NCBI GenBank assembly: GCA_050246595.1
Contig: JBFWVT010000003.1
Location: 117,604-181,603 of the forward strand
Direction of reading: 5' to 3'
From: DATARH01 sp050246595
GTDB lineage: Bacteria > Pseudomonadota > Alphaproteobacteria > ATCC43930 > CGMCC-115725
DNA length: 64,000 bases
The notes under the pieces are model-generated. The model did not search any database, was not told the origin of the DNA, and saw only the letters and a program-made list of their open reading frames with translations. Within the stretch, counting starts at the first letter, position 1. Each line of letters begins with the position of its first letter. The position numbers were made by a program, and so were the translations under genes. Shown here one piece after another: positions 16,671 through 24,613 of the stretch.

Positions 16671-17158
16671 TCCGCACCCTCCTGAACATCTTCCGCGGCC
16701 TCGCCGTCCTGGGTTCCCTCGGCCGGGAATCGACGGCAGGCCCGGTGATCACCGGCCCGGCTCGCGTGATCGACGGCGACACGATCGAGGTCGCCGGCCA
16801 GCGCATCCGCCTCTACGGGATCGACGCGCCGGAGATGGGCCAGCCATGCACCGACCCGCACGGGACCTATGACGCCGGCGCCGAGGCCCGGCGCGCGCTG
16901 CACGAAATCACCGACGGCGAGATGGTCACTTGCCAGCCGCTTGGGCGCGACCGCTACGGCCGCACCCTGGCCGAGGTGCGGAACAACCGCTGGGGCAACG
17001 TGAACGCGACGATGGTCCGCGCCGGCTGGGCGCTCGATTATGAGACCTACAGCAAAGGGCGATATCTCGAGCACCAGGACGAGGCCAGGGCGGCCAAGCG
17101 CGGGTTGTGGGCTGGCGCGTTCATCCTGCCGGGGATGTGGCGACGGAATACTCGCTGA
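16667..17158 (+). CDS. Thermonuclease (SNase-like) family protein
   Basis: 163 aa. Staphylococcal-nuclease-fold motifs are clear: ARVIDGDTIEVAGQRIRLYG, IDAPEMGQPC, GRDRYGRTLAEV, NVNATMVRAGWALDY and the closing EDEA-like EHQDEARAAKRGLW. The catalytic Asp, Arg and Glu positions look conserved. The N-terminal ~25 residues could be a signal peptide, placing it in the periplasm. It would cut DNA or RNA. Start ATG overlaps the previous stop. Confidence 0.85.
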   Translation: MIRTLLNIFRGLAVLGSLGRESTAGPVITGPARVIDGDTIEVAGQRIRLYGIDAPEMGQPCTDPHGTYDAGAEARRALHEITDGEMVTCQPLGRDRYGRTLAEVRNNRWGNVNATMVRAGWALDYETYSKGRYLEHQDEARAAKRGLWAGAFILPGMWRRNTR

Positions 17159-17516
17159 CAGATTAGGCGATACGATCGAGCTGATGGGTGCAGCGCTCGC
17201 AGTGCAGCATGAAGGCTCCGTCACGCTTGATTTTTTCAGCTATTTGCAGCGCAAAACTTGAAATGAGGCGCATTGCAAGTGATCCGCGGCGGCTCCGGCC
17301 CGTCCGCATCCTTCATGCCGCTGCGAAATGCCTTGATGCCGGTCGCCATATCGCTGGTGAGCCGAGGCAGCTGAGCGCGGCGGCCCCGAGGAGCAGTACT
17401 CGAAAAATCGTCCGCATCACACGATTTCGCTTGCCCTATCGTTAGGGCATCGCTATATTACTCACATGAGGCGCGGGTAATTAAGCCCAGCCGAAACGGG
17501 CAGGAGGCCCGAGACG
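17159..17516. other. Intergenic region with promoter, no clear gene
   Basis: No convincing rightward gene. A leftward frame of about 33 codons at 17417-17316 begins like a signal peptide (MRTIFRVLLLGAAALSCLGS) but stops early; another frame continues with a short peptide, so this may be a decayed small secreted-protein gene. The right end carries the promoter at 17431-17459. Confidence 0.4.
17431..17459 (+). promoter_or_regulatory. Promoter overlapping a perfect operator-like palindrome
   Basis: TTGCCC (17431-17436), 17-bp spacer, TATATT (17454-17459). GCCCTA-TCGT-TAGGGC (17433-17448) is a perfect 6-4-6 inverted repeat covering the -35 and spacer, so a dimeric repressor bound here would block transcription. 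It drives the gene at 17517. Confidence 0.65.
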
Positions 17517-17804
17517 ATGACACACACCGAAATCGCCCAGCGCAACCGCGCCATCAAAAAGACGCTAGAACAAGCGTTCGGTCGCGGCAATGTCCGGGTT
17601 CGCGGTTCCCGCGGAACGGGGTATGGCTACGTCAGCGTGTACATCAATCATGAGCCGCGCGATTGGCAGCAAGCCCGCGAACTCGACCGGCTCTGCAAGC
17701 AATTGCTGCGAGCCGCTGGCGTCGATCTGGGCCGCGCCTACACCGACGACACCTGCCAATACACCACGGATATGTGCCATATCAGCTTTGAGCGCGCGGC
17801 TTAG
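17517..17804 (+). CDS. Hypothetical phage protein
   Basis: 95 aa with an AGGAGG ribosome site upstream of ATG 17517. The central motif RVRGSRGTGYGYVSVYINHE resembles modules seen in large mobile-element proteins, but I cannot name a family. The C-terminus has two cysteines. First gene after the 17431 promoter. Confidence 0.55.
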   Translation: MTHTEIAQRNRAIKKTLEQAFGRGNVRVRGSRGTGYGYVSVYINHEPRDWQQARELDRLCKQLLRAAGVDLGRAYTDDTCQYTTDMCHISFERAA

Positions 17805-17834
17805 GCCGCGCAACCTACCGGGGAAGATGAAGCG

Positions 17835-18092
17835 ATGCCTTATGCCGAACCGTTAAACACCGCCGTCCGCAAAGCCCGCTACGGCCATCGAGATTGGCTA
17901 TTATGGCGAGATCGCGATGGGCAATCCCATATCGCCCCGGCTAGTGAGTCCTCAATCAAAACCGCGATGCTTGCGCGAGGAACGAAAGGAGATTTTACCC
18001 TGATCTCCGGGAGTTCGGCGGTCTTCTATCGAATGACATGGCCGCTGGCACTCAACCTATTCCGCCAATACCGGCGCGGGTTCCTTCAATGA
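17835..18092 (+). CDS. Small hypothetical protein
   Basis: 85 aa, basic. Core DWLLWRDRDGQSHIAPASES. The stop overlaps the next start (ATGA at 18089). No family recognised. Confidence 0.5.
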   Translation: MPYAEPLNTAVRKARYGHRDWLLWRDRDGQSHIAPASESSIKTAMLARGTKGDFTLISGSSAVFYRMTWPLALNLFRQYRRGFLQ

Positions 18093-18307
18093 CCCCCGAT
18101 CTTCTGCGCCGCGTCGGCGAAACCTGCTTCGGCAACATCTGGCAAACCGACCTCGCCAGAGCGCTCGGCGTCGCCGACCGGACCATGCGCCATTGGGCGG
18201 CGGGAACGCGCCCGATGCCGCCCGGTCTACGGGATGACTTGGCGCGTGTCGTCGCCGACCGAGGGCGCGCAATCCAGGCCCTCTATCGCGAGCTTGTGAA
18301 CGGCTGA
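18089..18307 (+). CDS. Small HTH protein (paralogue of 15705 gene)
   Basis: 72 aa. ATG 18089 overlaps the previous stop as ATGA, which fixes the start. LARALGVADRTMRHWAAGTR is a helix-turn-helix of the same type as in the 15705-15947 protein. Probable DNA-binding regulator. It lies just upstream of the 18350 promoter, so it could control it. Confidence 0.65.
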   Translation: MTPDLLRRVGETCFGNIWQTDLARALGVADRTMRHWAAGTRPMPPGLRDDLARVVADRGRAIQALYRELVNG

Positions 18308-18349
18308 TCCCGCCGGGCAAAAAAAATCGCAAGCCCTTCACTTTTTCTC

Positions 18350-18378
18350 TTGCCCTAATTATAGGCCGGTAGTATAAA
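18350..18378 (+). promoter_or_regulatory. Promoter with operator-like inverted repeat
   Basis: TTGCCC (18350-18355), 17-bp spacer, TATAAA (18373-18378). GCCCTA-ATTA-TAGGCC (18352-18367) matches the 17433-17448 palindrome except for one position, suggesting the same regulator controls both promoters. Confidence 0.65.
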
Positions 18379-18430
18379 AGAATTGTCAACAGGGCGCGCC
18401 TCGGCCCCAGACAGCAGGCAGGGAACGAAA

Positions 18431-18856
18431 ATGACAGATTACATCCGCAACCCGGTTTTCATTCGCGAGGTCCAGGGTCTCGCCGTCGAGCAGGACATGG
18501 ACAATGCCCTCGTCAACGGCCGCCCGGCCAGCATGACCTCGGGCCGCACAATCCTCGACAACCCCAAGCACTACCTCCGCCAGACGCTGGCCTCGATCAT
18601 GCCCAAGATCGAGAGCGGCGAGATCGCCGCCGTCGTGCATGCGGAGGTCAACGGCAAACCCGGCTATATCACGATCAGCCGCGAGCAATACGCCCTCGGC
18701 GCCGCCGAGCGAGCGCGCTACGCGGCGTGGCAGGCCGAGTGCTGCGACGCCGAAAAAACCCGCCAGAAGGCGGAGCGCGCGTTTGATCGCGGCATGAACG
18801 AGGGCGGCGAGGGCTACAACCCGCACCGCTACGGCAGCCGCCGGACCTATCGCTGA
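18431..18856 (+). CDS. Hypothetical phage protein
   Basis: 141 aa from ATG 18431; longer in-frame starts would lie in the promoter leader. The middle segment (AAVVHAEVNGKPGYITISRE) looks like beta strands. The C-terminal third is charged and helical. No family recognised. Confidence 0.5.
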   Translation: MTDYIRNPVFIREVQGLAVEQDMDNALVNGRPASMTSGRTILDNPKHYLRQTLASIMPKIESGEIAAVVHAEVNGKPGYITISREQYALGAAERARYAAWQAECCDAEKTRQKAERAFDRGMNEGGEGYNPHRYGSRRTYR

Positions 18857-18867
18857 GGGAGAACAAA

Positions 18868-19296
18868 ATGCAGACCATCAAACTGATCCGCCACTACAGC
18901 GGATTTGCTTTCGCGGCAGTCGCCGACGGCCAGATCGTTGCTATGATGGGCACCCAACCGGTTGAGTTAACTCGGCTGAGCCTCGATGATCTGACCCGGA
19001 TAAGGCGGCGGATTGGCCGCTGTATCGACGCTATCGAGCGCCGCGGCGACCGCTACTGGCGCGGGCCGCCGGACTGGCTCGGTCACGCTACCTGCCAGGA
19101 TATAGACGGATGGGCGCGGCACTGCGCGCTAGAGCGCCGACTGTACGATATGTCCTTAAGCGTCGGCGAGGCATATGACACTGTTGTACGCACTTGGCTC
19201 GATGCCATACCGGGGCCTGTTCCGCGAGATACGCCCTGCCCTCTGCCATTGGCCGTCTACGAGCCACCTACTGGCGAGGCGGCAGTAATCGCATGA
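18868..19296 (+). CDS. Hypothetical phage protein
   Basis: 142 aa, GAGGGAG ribosome site upstream. Short beta-like N-terminus, then a basic helix (DLTRIRRRIGRCIDAIERRG). The stop overlaps the next start as ATGA. No family recognised. Confidence 0.5.
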   Translation: MQTIKLIRHYSGFAFAAVADGQIVAMMGTQPVELTRLSLDDLTRIRRRIGRCIDAIERRGDRYWRGPPDWLGHATCQDIDGWARHCALERRLYDMSLSVGEAYDTVVRTWLDAIPGPVPRDTPCPLPLAVYEPPTGEAAVIA

Positions 19297-20036
19297 TTCT
19301 CAATTCGGAGCACACCGAGGCCAGGGCGCGGGACGCTTTGGCATTCGAGCCGCTACCCGAGTCGCCGTATCTCACTATAGACCGCAACGCGATCTACGTT
19401 TCGGTCAGGTACAGCGAGCCGCTTAGCCGACTGCTGCGGCGCCTGCCCTATGGGGAATGGGAGGCAACACCCCGCCGCTGGCGATATCAATTCCGCGCAG
19501 CCGACGCGATCCGAGAAGCATTGCCCGAAATTGAGCGGCTCGCCGGGCTGGCGCGCGACAAGGCGGACAAGGAGACCGAGCGCCGCGAGGAGGCCCGCAA
19601 GGAGGCCGCCTCATTGCGTCAGTCGGAGAGAGATGCGCGGGAGCGCCGACGCGCCGCAACATCTCCGTGCGCGCTGCGGCCGGAGTACCTCGCCGTGGTG
19701 CCTGACCGGCCGCGCTACGCGCTGACGCTCGAAGCGATTGGTGACGACGCCCGAGGGGCTGGACTCCCGAGCCGATGCTGGGTCGCACAAATATTCGGAC
19801 ACGATGGCCGCGATCGTTGGGTTAAAGCGTACCTGGCCGGAGTGCGCGACTACACGGGCGCAAATTCAGTCGGGTCACGGGGTATTGCTGTTGTTTACCA
19901 TCTGTCCCAGGGGCCGATTTATGAGGTAAGCTCGCCAACTTCCTGGCGTAATACCGATCGATATTTTCTACGTGTCATTGATGGCCGCGCAACCCGTTTA
20001 GACACCGAGGATGTAACTAAGTGTCTCGCAAGATAG
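19293..20036 (+). CDS. Hypothetical coiled-coil protein before ibrA
   Basis: 247 aa from ATG 19293 (ATGA coupling). Residues ~90-130 are a charged coiled coil (DKADKETERREEARKEAASL). The flanking parts look globular, and the N-terminal segment (YLTIDRNAIYVSVRYSEPLS) is beta-rich. It overlaps the start of the PP-loop gene by 16 bases, so the two are probably co-translated and may be functionally linked. Confidence 0.5.
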   Translation: MILNSEHTEARARDALAFEPLPESPYLTIDRNAIYVSVRYSEPLSRLLRRLPYGEWEATPRRWRYQFRAADAIREALPEIERLAGLARDKADKETERREEARKEAASLRQSERDARERRRAATSPCALRPEYLAVVPDRPRYALTLEAIGDDARGAGLPSRCWVAQIFGHDGRDRWVKAYLAGVRDYTGANSVGSRGIAVVYHLSQGPIYEVSSPTSWRNTDRYFLRVIDGRATRLDTEDVTKCLAR

Positions 20037-21217
20037 GTCTTGGAATCGATGTTCTGACAGCCGCGCAGGAACGTATTTCATGGGTATTCGACACGTTCGA
20101 GCGGGTCTATGTGAGTTTTTCCGGCGGCAAGGACTCCACGGTCATGCTGCATATTACCGCTGCCGAAGCAAAGCGTCGGGGGCGGCGCTTCGGTTTGCTT
20201 TTTATCGATTTGGAGGCGCAATACAAGCTGACGATTGAACACGTAGAATTATGCTTTAAAGAATACGTCGATCTGACCGAACCATATTGGCTCGCACTGC
20301 CGTTGTTGCTCAGAAACGCAGTATCTCAGTTTGACCCGCGATGGATGTGCTGGGACCCGAATTGTCGTGATCTCTGGGTTCGTCGGCCGCACCCGCTATC
20401 GATCACAACACCAGTAGATATGCCCTGGTTCAGGACAGGGATGGAGTTTGAAGAACTGACGCCCGCGTTCGGCCATAGCGTTGCGCAGGGCAAGTCAACA
20501 GCCTGCCTTGTCGGTATCCGGGCCGATGAGAGCCTCAATCGATTCCGGACACTGATAAAAGACAAGACACGATTTGAAGGGCGTTCGTGGACAACCTATT
20601 GCGGCGAAACGCTCTGGAATGTTTATCCGATCTATGATTGGCGTACCGAGGATTTGTGGACCTATCACGCGCGCACCGGGTTGCCTTACAACAAACTCTA
20701 TGATCGCATGCACATGGCCGGCCTGACGCCGCATCAGATGCGCATCTGTCAACCGTATGGTGACGACCAGCGGAAGGGGCTGTGGCTTTACCAGATCATC
20801 GAGCCGGAGACATGGGGGCGCGTCGTCGCCCGTGTCAACGGCGCAAATTCCGGCGCCCTGTATGCGCAAGAGCGGGGCAATATTACCGGGGCATCAAAAA
20901 TAACCAAGCCCCCGCACCACACATGGAGGAGCTATGCCGAGTTGCTCCTTGCGTCGATGCCGGAGCATACGGCAGAGCACTACCGCAACAAGATCGCCGT
21001 TTTTCTTAAATGGTACGCCGACCGTGGATACCCTGCGGGCATCCCTGATGATGGCGCGATCAATGACAAGGCGACCCCGAGTTGGGCGCGAATATGCAAG
21101 GCGCTCCTGCGAAATGATTATTGGTGTAAGGGACTTAGTTTTACGCAGACAAAGAGCCAAGCCTACGAAAGGTACATTAAAGTAATGAAAAATCGGAGAA
21201 TGCGATGGGGGATATAA
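20021..21217 (+). CDS. ibrA: IbrA-like PAPS-reductase family protein (DUF3440)
   Basis: 398 aa from GTG 20021. The PP-loop ATP-pyrophosphatase motif YVSFSGGKDSTVMLH is near residue 30. The rest (GIRADESLNRFRTLIKDKTR, NVYPIYDWRTEDLWTYHART, LTPHQMRICQPYGDDQRKGL) matches the DUF3440 phosphoadenosine-phosphosulfate-reductase-like proteins called IbrA. The length fits. Biochemical activity is unproven; the PP-loop suggests adenylation or sulfur chemistry as in CysH and DndC. It overlaps the ParB-like partner by 13 bases, the usual IbrA/IbrB arrangement. Confidence 0.85.
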   Translation: MSRKIGLGIDVLTAAQERISWVFDTFERVYVSFSGGKDSTVMLHITAAEAKRRGRRFGLLFIDLEAQYKLTIEHVELCFKEYVDLTEPYWLALPLLLRNAVSQFDPRWMCWDPNCRDLWVRRPHPLSITTPVDMPWFRTGMEFEELTPAFGHSVAQGKSTACLVGIRADESLNRFRTLIKDKTRFEGRSWTTYCGETLWNVYPIYDWRTEDLWTYHARTGLPYNKLYDRMHMAGLTPHQMRICQPYGDDQRKGLWLYQIIEPETWGRVVARVNGANSGALYAQERGNITGASKITKPPHHTWRSYAELLLASMPEHTAEHYRNKIAVFLKWYADRGYPAGIPDDGAINDKATPSWARICKALLRNDYWCKGLSFTQTKSQAYERYIKVMKNRRMRWGI

Positions 21218-21837
21218 CTCAACTACTTACCGCGCTGACGAATGAAATATCAGAGTTACCTTTTATCGAAAAGGTGTCGGCGCTGAATACGGTGAGGGAG
21301 GCATTGCACAAAATAAGCCCATTCGCCAACGAACCCATCGATTTGGTCAGATGGGTGAAAGCTGAAACGGTGTCGGCTAATGATTATAACCCGAACAAGG
21401 TGGCTCCGCCGGAGATGCGCCTGCTTGAGCACTCGATCCGCGAGGACGGATATACCCAGCCCATTGTCGCCTATGCCGAAGATGGAGGCCAGCATACGGT
21501 AGTTGATGGATTCCATCGAAACGAGGTCGGCCGCGCCGCACTGGATATACAGTCTCGCTTGCACGGCTATCTGCCGATTACGATCATCAATCCTGACCGC
21601 ACAAACCGGTCGGACAGGATCGCAGCTACGATCAGGCACAACCGCGCTCGCGGTCGGCATATGGTTGCCGCGATGGCGGACATTGTCGTTGAGCTGGCAA
21701 AACGTAATTGGGACGACAAAAAAATCGCTCGCGAACTGGGCATGGATCCCGATGAGGTCCTGCGTCTGAAACAGATCGGCGGCTTGGCCGAATTGTTTGC
21801 CAATCGAGAGTTTTCCGAGGCATGGGATACCCAGTGA
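21205..21837 (+). CDS. ibrB: IbrB-like ParB-domain protein
   Basis: 210 aa. The ParB-type core includes VSANDYNPNKVAPPEMRLLE, HSIREDGYTQPIVAYAEDGG, HTVVDGFHRNEVGR and the IRHNRARGRH motif. The C-terminal helix-turn-helix-like part (DDKKIARELGMDPDEVLRLK) should bind DNA. It matches IbrB, the partner of IbrA, a pair reported in E. coli to affect expression of prophage-borne immunoglobulin-binding genes. ParB folds can hydrolyse or bind nucleotides. A regulator or DNA-modification partner role is inferred. Confidence 0.8.
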   Translation: MGDITQLLTALTNEISELPFIEKVSALNTVREALHKISPFANEPIDLVRWVKAETVSANDYNPNKVAPPEMRLLEHSIREDGYTQPIVAYAEDGGQHTVVDGFHRNEVGRAALDIQSRLHGYLPITIINPDRTNRSDRIAATIRHNRARGRHMVAAMADIVVELAKRNWDDKKIARELGMDPDEVLRLKQIGGLAELFANREFSEAWDTQ

Positions 21838-22262
21838 CCATGCCCCGCTACATCGCCCACCGCACGCTCGACACCGCGCACAGCCGCCGCTCGTACCGCG
21901 AGGAGATCGCGGACGACGCGGCGCTGACGCTGGCGCGGCAACAGATCGACGAGGCATTGGCCGGGATGCGGCCGGAGATTTATCCGGGCTACCATCTCAG
22001 CGCCTCAACCCAGGGCGGGGCGCTGCTGGCGACGGTCGAGCACATTGACGATGGTCCGATCGTGACCATCGGAGTGGCGCGGACTCCGCTGCACAGCGCT
22101 CGCCTGTGGCCGCTGCTGCGCGAGATCGCGCCGGATATCGGCGATCCGCCGCCGGTGCCGTGGTGCGCCGTCAAACTCTGGCCGGCACTCAACGCGCATC
22201 TCGACGCGACGGTCTGGCTCGGCGATTTTGAGCGGACCCTCGCATGGGCATGGGCCGGGTAA
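21822..22262 (+). CDS. Hypothetical phage protein
   Basis: 146 aa from ATG 21822 (overlapping ibrB) or ATG 21840. Amphipathic; contains a Tyr/Ser-rich N-terminus and a later WPALNAHLDATVWLGDFERT. Last gene before the convergent junction at 22.35 kb. No family recognised. Confidence 0.5.
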   Translation: MGYPVTMPRYIAHRTLDTAHSRRSYREEIADDAALTLARQQIDEALAGMRPEIYPGYHLSASTQGGALLATVEHIDDGPIVTIGVARTPLHSARLWPLLREIAPDIGDPPPVPWCAVKLWPALNAHLDATVWLGDFERTLAWAWAG

Positions 22263-22346
22263 CTGACAAGACAACCAAATCCCGCCTCCGGGGAGACGAC
22301 GATGACGACGAGGATACTGGCCCGCCCTGACGCCTGTTTCGGAGGC

Positions 22347-22364
22347 GCGTTAGGCGCCTAACGC
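22347..22364. repeat. 18-bp perfect palindrome, copy 2
   Basis: GCGTTAGGCGCCTAACGC, perfectly self-complementary. The core equals copies 1 and 3, but the outer two base pairs differ and still pair (GC/GC instead of CT/AG). It lies between converging genes. Confidence 0.9.
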
Positions 22365-22381
22365 CGGCTGATCCTGCGGCA

Positions 22382-22434
22382 CGCCGTCCTCCGGGGGCGG
22401 CGCCTTTTCTTGGGGAGGGGTTTCCCCCTCCCTG
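22382..22434. terminator. Bidirectional terminator hairpins
   Basis: CGCCG (22382-22386) pairs with CGGCG (22398-22402), followed by CCTTTTCTT. Next comes a GGGAGGGG / CCCCTCCC hairpin. It ends rightward transcription from the ibrAB block and leftward transcription from the 22443 gene. Confidence 0.6.
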
Positions 22435-22442
22435 TGTCGAGA

Positions 22443-22856
22443 TCAGCGCACCTCGACGGTCGCGCCCTCGCAGCCGACCATGTCGAACGGCAGGCGCCCG
22501 CCCGGCGGCGCCGCTCCCGTGATCGTCACCCCCGGATGATGCCCACCAGACTGCGGCGTCGAGCTATGCCACACGATCCGGCAGTTGCTGGCGTTTCCGC
22601 CGCTCGAGCCGGTCGTCGCTGCGGCCTGTCCCGCAGGCGGCGCCTGGTTGGGCTGGGCTGCGCGGTTCTGGCTCGCCGGCTGCGCCGCATTCCGCTGCTG
22701 CGCGGCATTCGGCTGGCCGGCATTCGGCTGCGCCGCTTGCCCCGCTCGCTGGTTCGGCTGGTTCGGCTGCGCGCCGGCGTTGGGCTGGGCCGGCTGGGCG
22801 ATCGCCGACGTCGCCAAGGCGGCCACGGCGAGCGCGCTGAGGATCGCGGTTTTCAT
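22443..22856 (-). CDS. Secreted Pro/Gln/Asn-rich protein
   Basis: 137 aa. A clear signal peptide (MKTAILSALAVAALATSAIA, cleavage after AIA) is followed by a ~60-residue low-complexity region of PNQPNQ/AQPNAG type. The C-terminal ~60 residues (ASNCRIVWHSSTPQSGGHHP, then DMVGCEGATVEVR) have a Cys pair. A periplasmic or surface protein likely to alter the lysogen envelope; function unknown. Leftward in a rightward block, a typical moron arrangement. Confidence 0.6.
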   Translation of the reverse strand: MKTAILSALAVAALATSAIAQPAQPNAGAQPNQPNQRAGQAAQPNAGQPNAAQQRNAAQPASQNRAAQPNQAPPAGQAAATTGSSGGNASNCRIVWHSSTPQSGGHHPGVTITGAAPPGGRLPFDMVGCEGATVEVR

Positions 22857-22937
22857 CTTCGGTCTCCTACGTGAGGGGCGGATCGTCCCCGCCTATGTAG
22901 GAAACGCCGCCGCCGCCACCACGATCATTCCGGTCCC

Positions 22938-23357
22938 TCAATACCGATCGGCTCGCAACGAGCGCTCCCGCAACGCCCGCAGTTGATCCATCTTGCTGAG
23001 CGGGCGGGCAGGGGACTGTTTCCGCTCTGGCGGGTCTCGGGCCGGCGGCGGGTCAACCTCCCGAGCGGGTTGCTTCCTGGCGACTACTGATGTCGTCGGT
23101 GTAACTGGCCCCACAGATGGTGGCGGCTCTGGCCCGCTCGTCTCTCGCAACCTAACCCCGCCGTCAAGAAACTCAATCCCAGCCGCTTCCATGGCGCGCT
23201 GCATCGCACCGAGATTGTTCGCAGTAGGCGTCGAGCGGCCCGCCTCGAAGTTCCGGACTGTGCTGGCTCCGACGCCTGCTACGGATGCGAGATGGACCTG
23301 CGACCAGTCCAGCAAGGCGCGGCCTGCGCGGCAGGTCGCCGGGGTTACGATCGGCAT
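22938..23357 (-). CDS. XRE-family HTH regulator
   Basis: 139 aa. The N-terminal HTH domain (CRAGRALLDWSQVHLASVAG, then STVRNFEAGRSTPTANNLGA) is typical of small XRE repressors with an IEFLDGGVRL segment. A Pro-rich disordered tail follows, ending in a basic helix. A leftward promoter (TTGACG 23392-23387, 17-bp spacer, CATCAT 23369-23364) would start transcription at about the ATG, so the mRNA is probably leaderless. It may bind the nearby GCCCTA-type sites. Confidence 0.75.
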   Translation of the reverse strand: MPIVTPATCRAGRALLDWSQVHLASVAGVGASTVRNFEAGRSTPTANNLGAMQRAMEAAGIEFLDGGVRLRETSGPEPPPSVGPVTPTTSVVARKQPAREVDPPPARDPPERKQSPARPLSKMDQLRALRERSLRADRY

Positions 23358-23363
23358 GCCCCT

Positions 23364-23392
23364 ATGATGGGCCTATAATATTTTTCCGTCAA
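23364..23392 (-). promoter_or_regulatory. Leftward promoter for XRE regulator
   Basis: TTGACG (23392-23387), 17-bp spacer, CATCAT (23369-23364). The ATG at 23357 lies about where transcription should begin. The spacer includes GGCCTATAAT (on the + strand), identical to ten bases in the complement of the operator at 18352-18367, hinting at a shared regulator. Confidence 0.5.
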
Positions 23393-23511
23393 CCTAACGA
23401 TTTTAGTTGCCGTCTCCCGGCCGTGGACGGTATAACACTTTTCGTTACATCGGCCGACCGAGGCGCCACCAACGCCCCGGCCGGTCTAACCCCGAGCAAC
23501 GGAGCGACCCG

Positions 23512-23844
23512 ATGCCCAAGGCTGCCACGAAGATCGCCGAAATCTCCCCGTTCCACAACGTCGCCGACGGCGCGCTGGCCGATATGCACGGACAGATCGG
23601 CGCCGAGATCGCCGCCCTCGAAGCGCGCCGCAAGGCCATTGCCGCCGAGATGATCAGCCGCGGCATCAACCACGCCGAGGGCGCGCTGTTCCACTCCACC
23701 GTCGTCGCCGAGACGATGGTCGCCAGCCTCGACCGCAAAGCCATCGAGGAGGCCATGGGCGAGGCGTGGACAACCCGCTTCCTGAAATGGACCAAGCGCG
23801 CCGCCTGCATCCGCACCGCGCCGCGCGCCCTCGCCGCCGCCTGA
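23512..23844 (+). CDS. Hypothetical phage protein
   Basis: 110 aa from ATG 23512 with GGAGCGA upstream. Helical and Ala-rich (AALEARRKAIAAEMISRGIN), with a conserved-looking HAEGALFHSTVVAETMVASL and a final KWTKRAACIRT. No family recognised; it looks like a small DNA-associated or accessory phage protein. Confidence 0.55.
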   Translation: MPKAATKIAEISPFHNVADGALADMHGQIGAEIAALEARRKAIAAEMISRGINHAEGALFHSTVVAETMVASLDRKAIEEAMGEAWTTRFLKWTKRAACIRTAPRALAAA

Positions 23845-23945
23845 CATCCCCAATACCCCGCCCCAGGAACCCCCTCGGGGCGGGATCAGGCAACCGACGT
23901 AATCGCGCGGAAACTATAGCCGCGCGCCCTTTCAGGACAGCCGAC

Positions 23946-24170
23946 ATGGCCCACTATCACTACCTGATCGACCACAGCCGCAACCTGCGCCGCGAGCGCC
24001 AGATCGGCCGTTACTACGTCTCCGACATCGCCCTGATCTCGGTGATGCGCGATTTGATGGATGCCCGCCAGAAGCAGCGCAGCGAGATCGCCCGCGCTGA
24101 AATCGGCCGCGAGATCGACCGGGTCGAAACGATGCTCACCAGCCGCCGGCCGGTCCGAACGGCGATCTGA
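23946..24170 (+). CDS. Small helical phage protein
   Basis: 74 aa from ATG 23946. Begins MAHYHYLIDHSRNLRRERQI and continues as one long charged helix. Probably a small DNA-binding or regulatory protein, but no family recognised. Confidence 0.5.
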   Translation: MAHYHYLIDHSRNLRRERQIGRYYVSDIALISVMRDLMDARQKQRSEIARAEIGREIDRVETMLTSRRPVRTAI

Positions 24171-24241
24171 GAATATCCAGCAATAGCAACCGCTTACCGA
24201 ACGCGCGCGCGTGGCGGGCAAGGATTGGAGAAGGTATAGCC

Positions 24242-24559
24242 ATGATCGACAAACTTGAAATCGGTCCGGCTCCTGCGTTGGAGGACTGCGAGTCCCTCGG
24301 TCCCAACTACAACCCGGAGCGGGCGCGGCTGGAATGCCGGACGTTTATCGGACTGATCCGGCGTGTTCTGGGTCCGGAGCCGGAAGGGGCGAAGCTCGTC
24401 ATCACATCGAACCCGCACGACTTTGGGACCTATTACGAGGTCGCGGTGCGATTCGACGATCGCGACGAGGAGGCTGGCGAATATGCCTACAAGGTCGAGA
24501 GCGAGGCGCCGGTCGAATGGGATGACGAGGCCCGTACTGCCTTGGGGCTGGGCGGCTAG
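24242..24559 (+). CDS. Hypothetical phage protein
   Basis: 105 aa, GGAGAAGG ribosome site. Acidic C-terminus. The pattern KLVITSNPHDFGTYYEVAVR is familiar from phage accessory genes, but I cannot name a function. Confidence 0.6.
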   Translation: MIDKLEIGPAPALEDCESLGPNYNPERARLECRTFIGLIRRVLGPEPEGAKLVITSNPHDFGTYYEVAVRFDDRDEEAGEYAYKVESEAPVEWDDEARTALGLGG

Positions 24560-24613
24560 CGCCGCCCCTCAGCCTGTATGACAGCGAAGACCTTAAATAG
24601 ACGGAGACCTAGC

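Noticed and set aside
20021..21217. Ordinary CysH PAPS reductase
   Set aside because: The length, DUF3440-type motifs and overlap with a ParB-domain gene fit IbrA rather than the cysteine-biosynthesis enzyme.
22302..22361. 19-codon ORF before the convergent junction
   Set aside because: Has a fair ribosome site but is too short, and its end lies in the palindrome; no support for a product.
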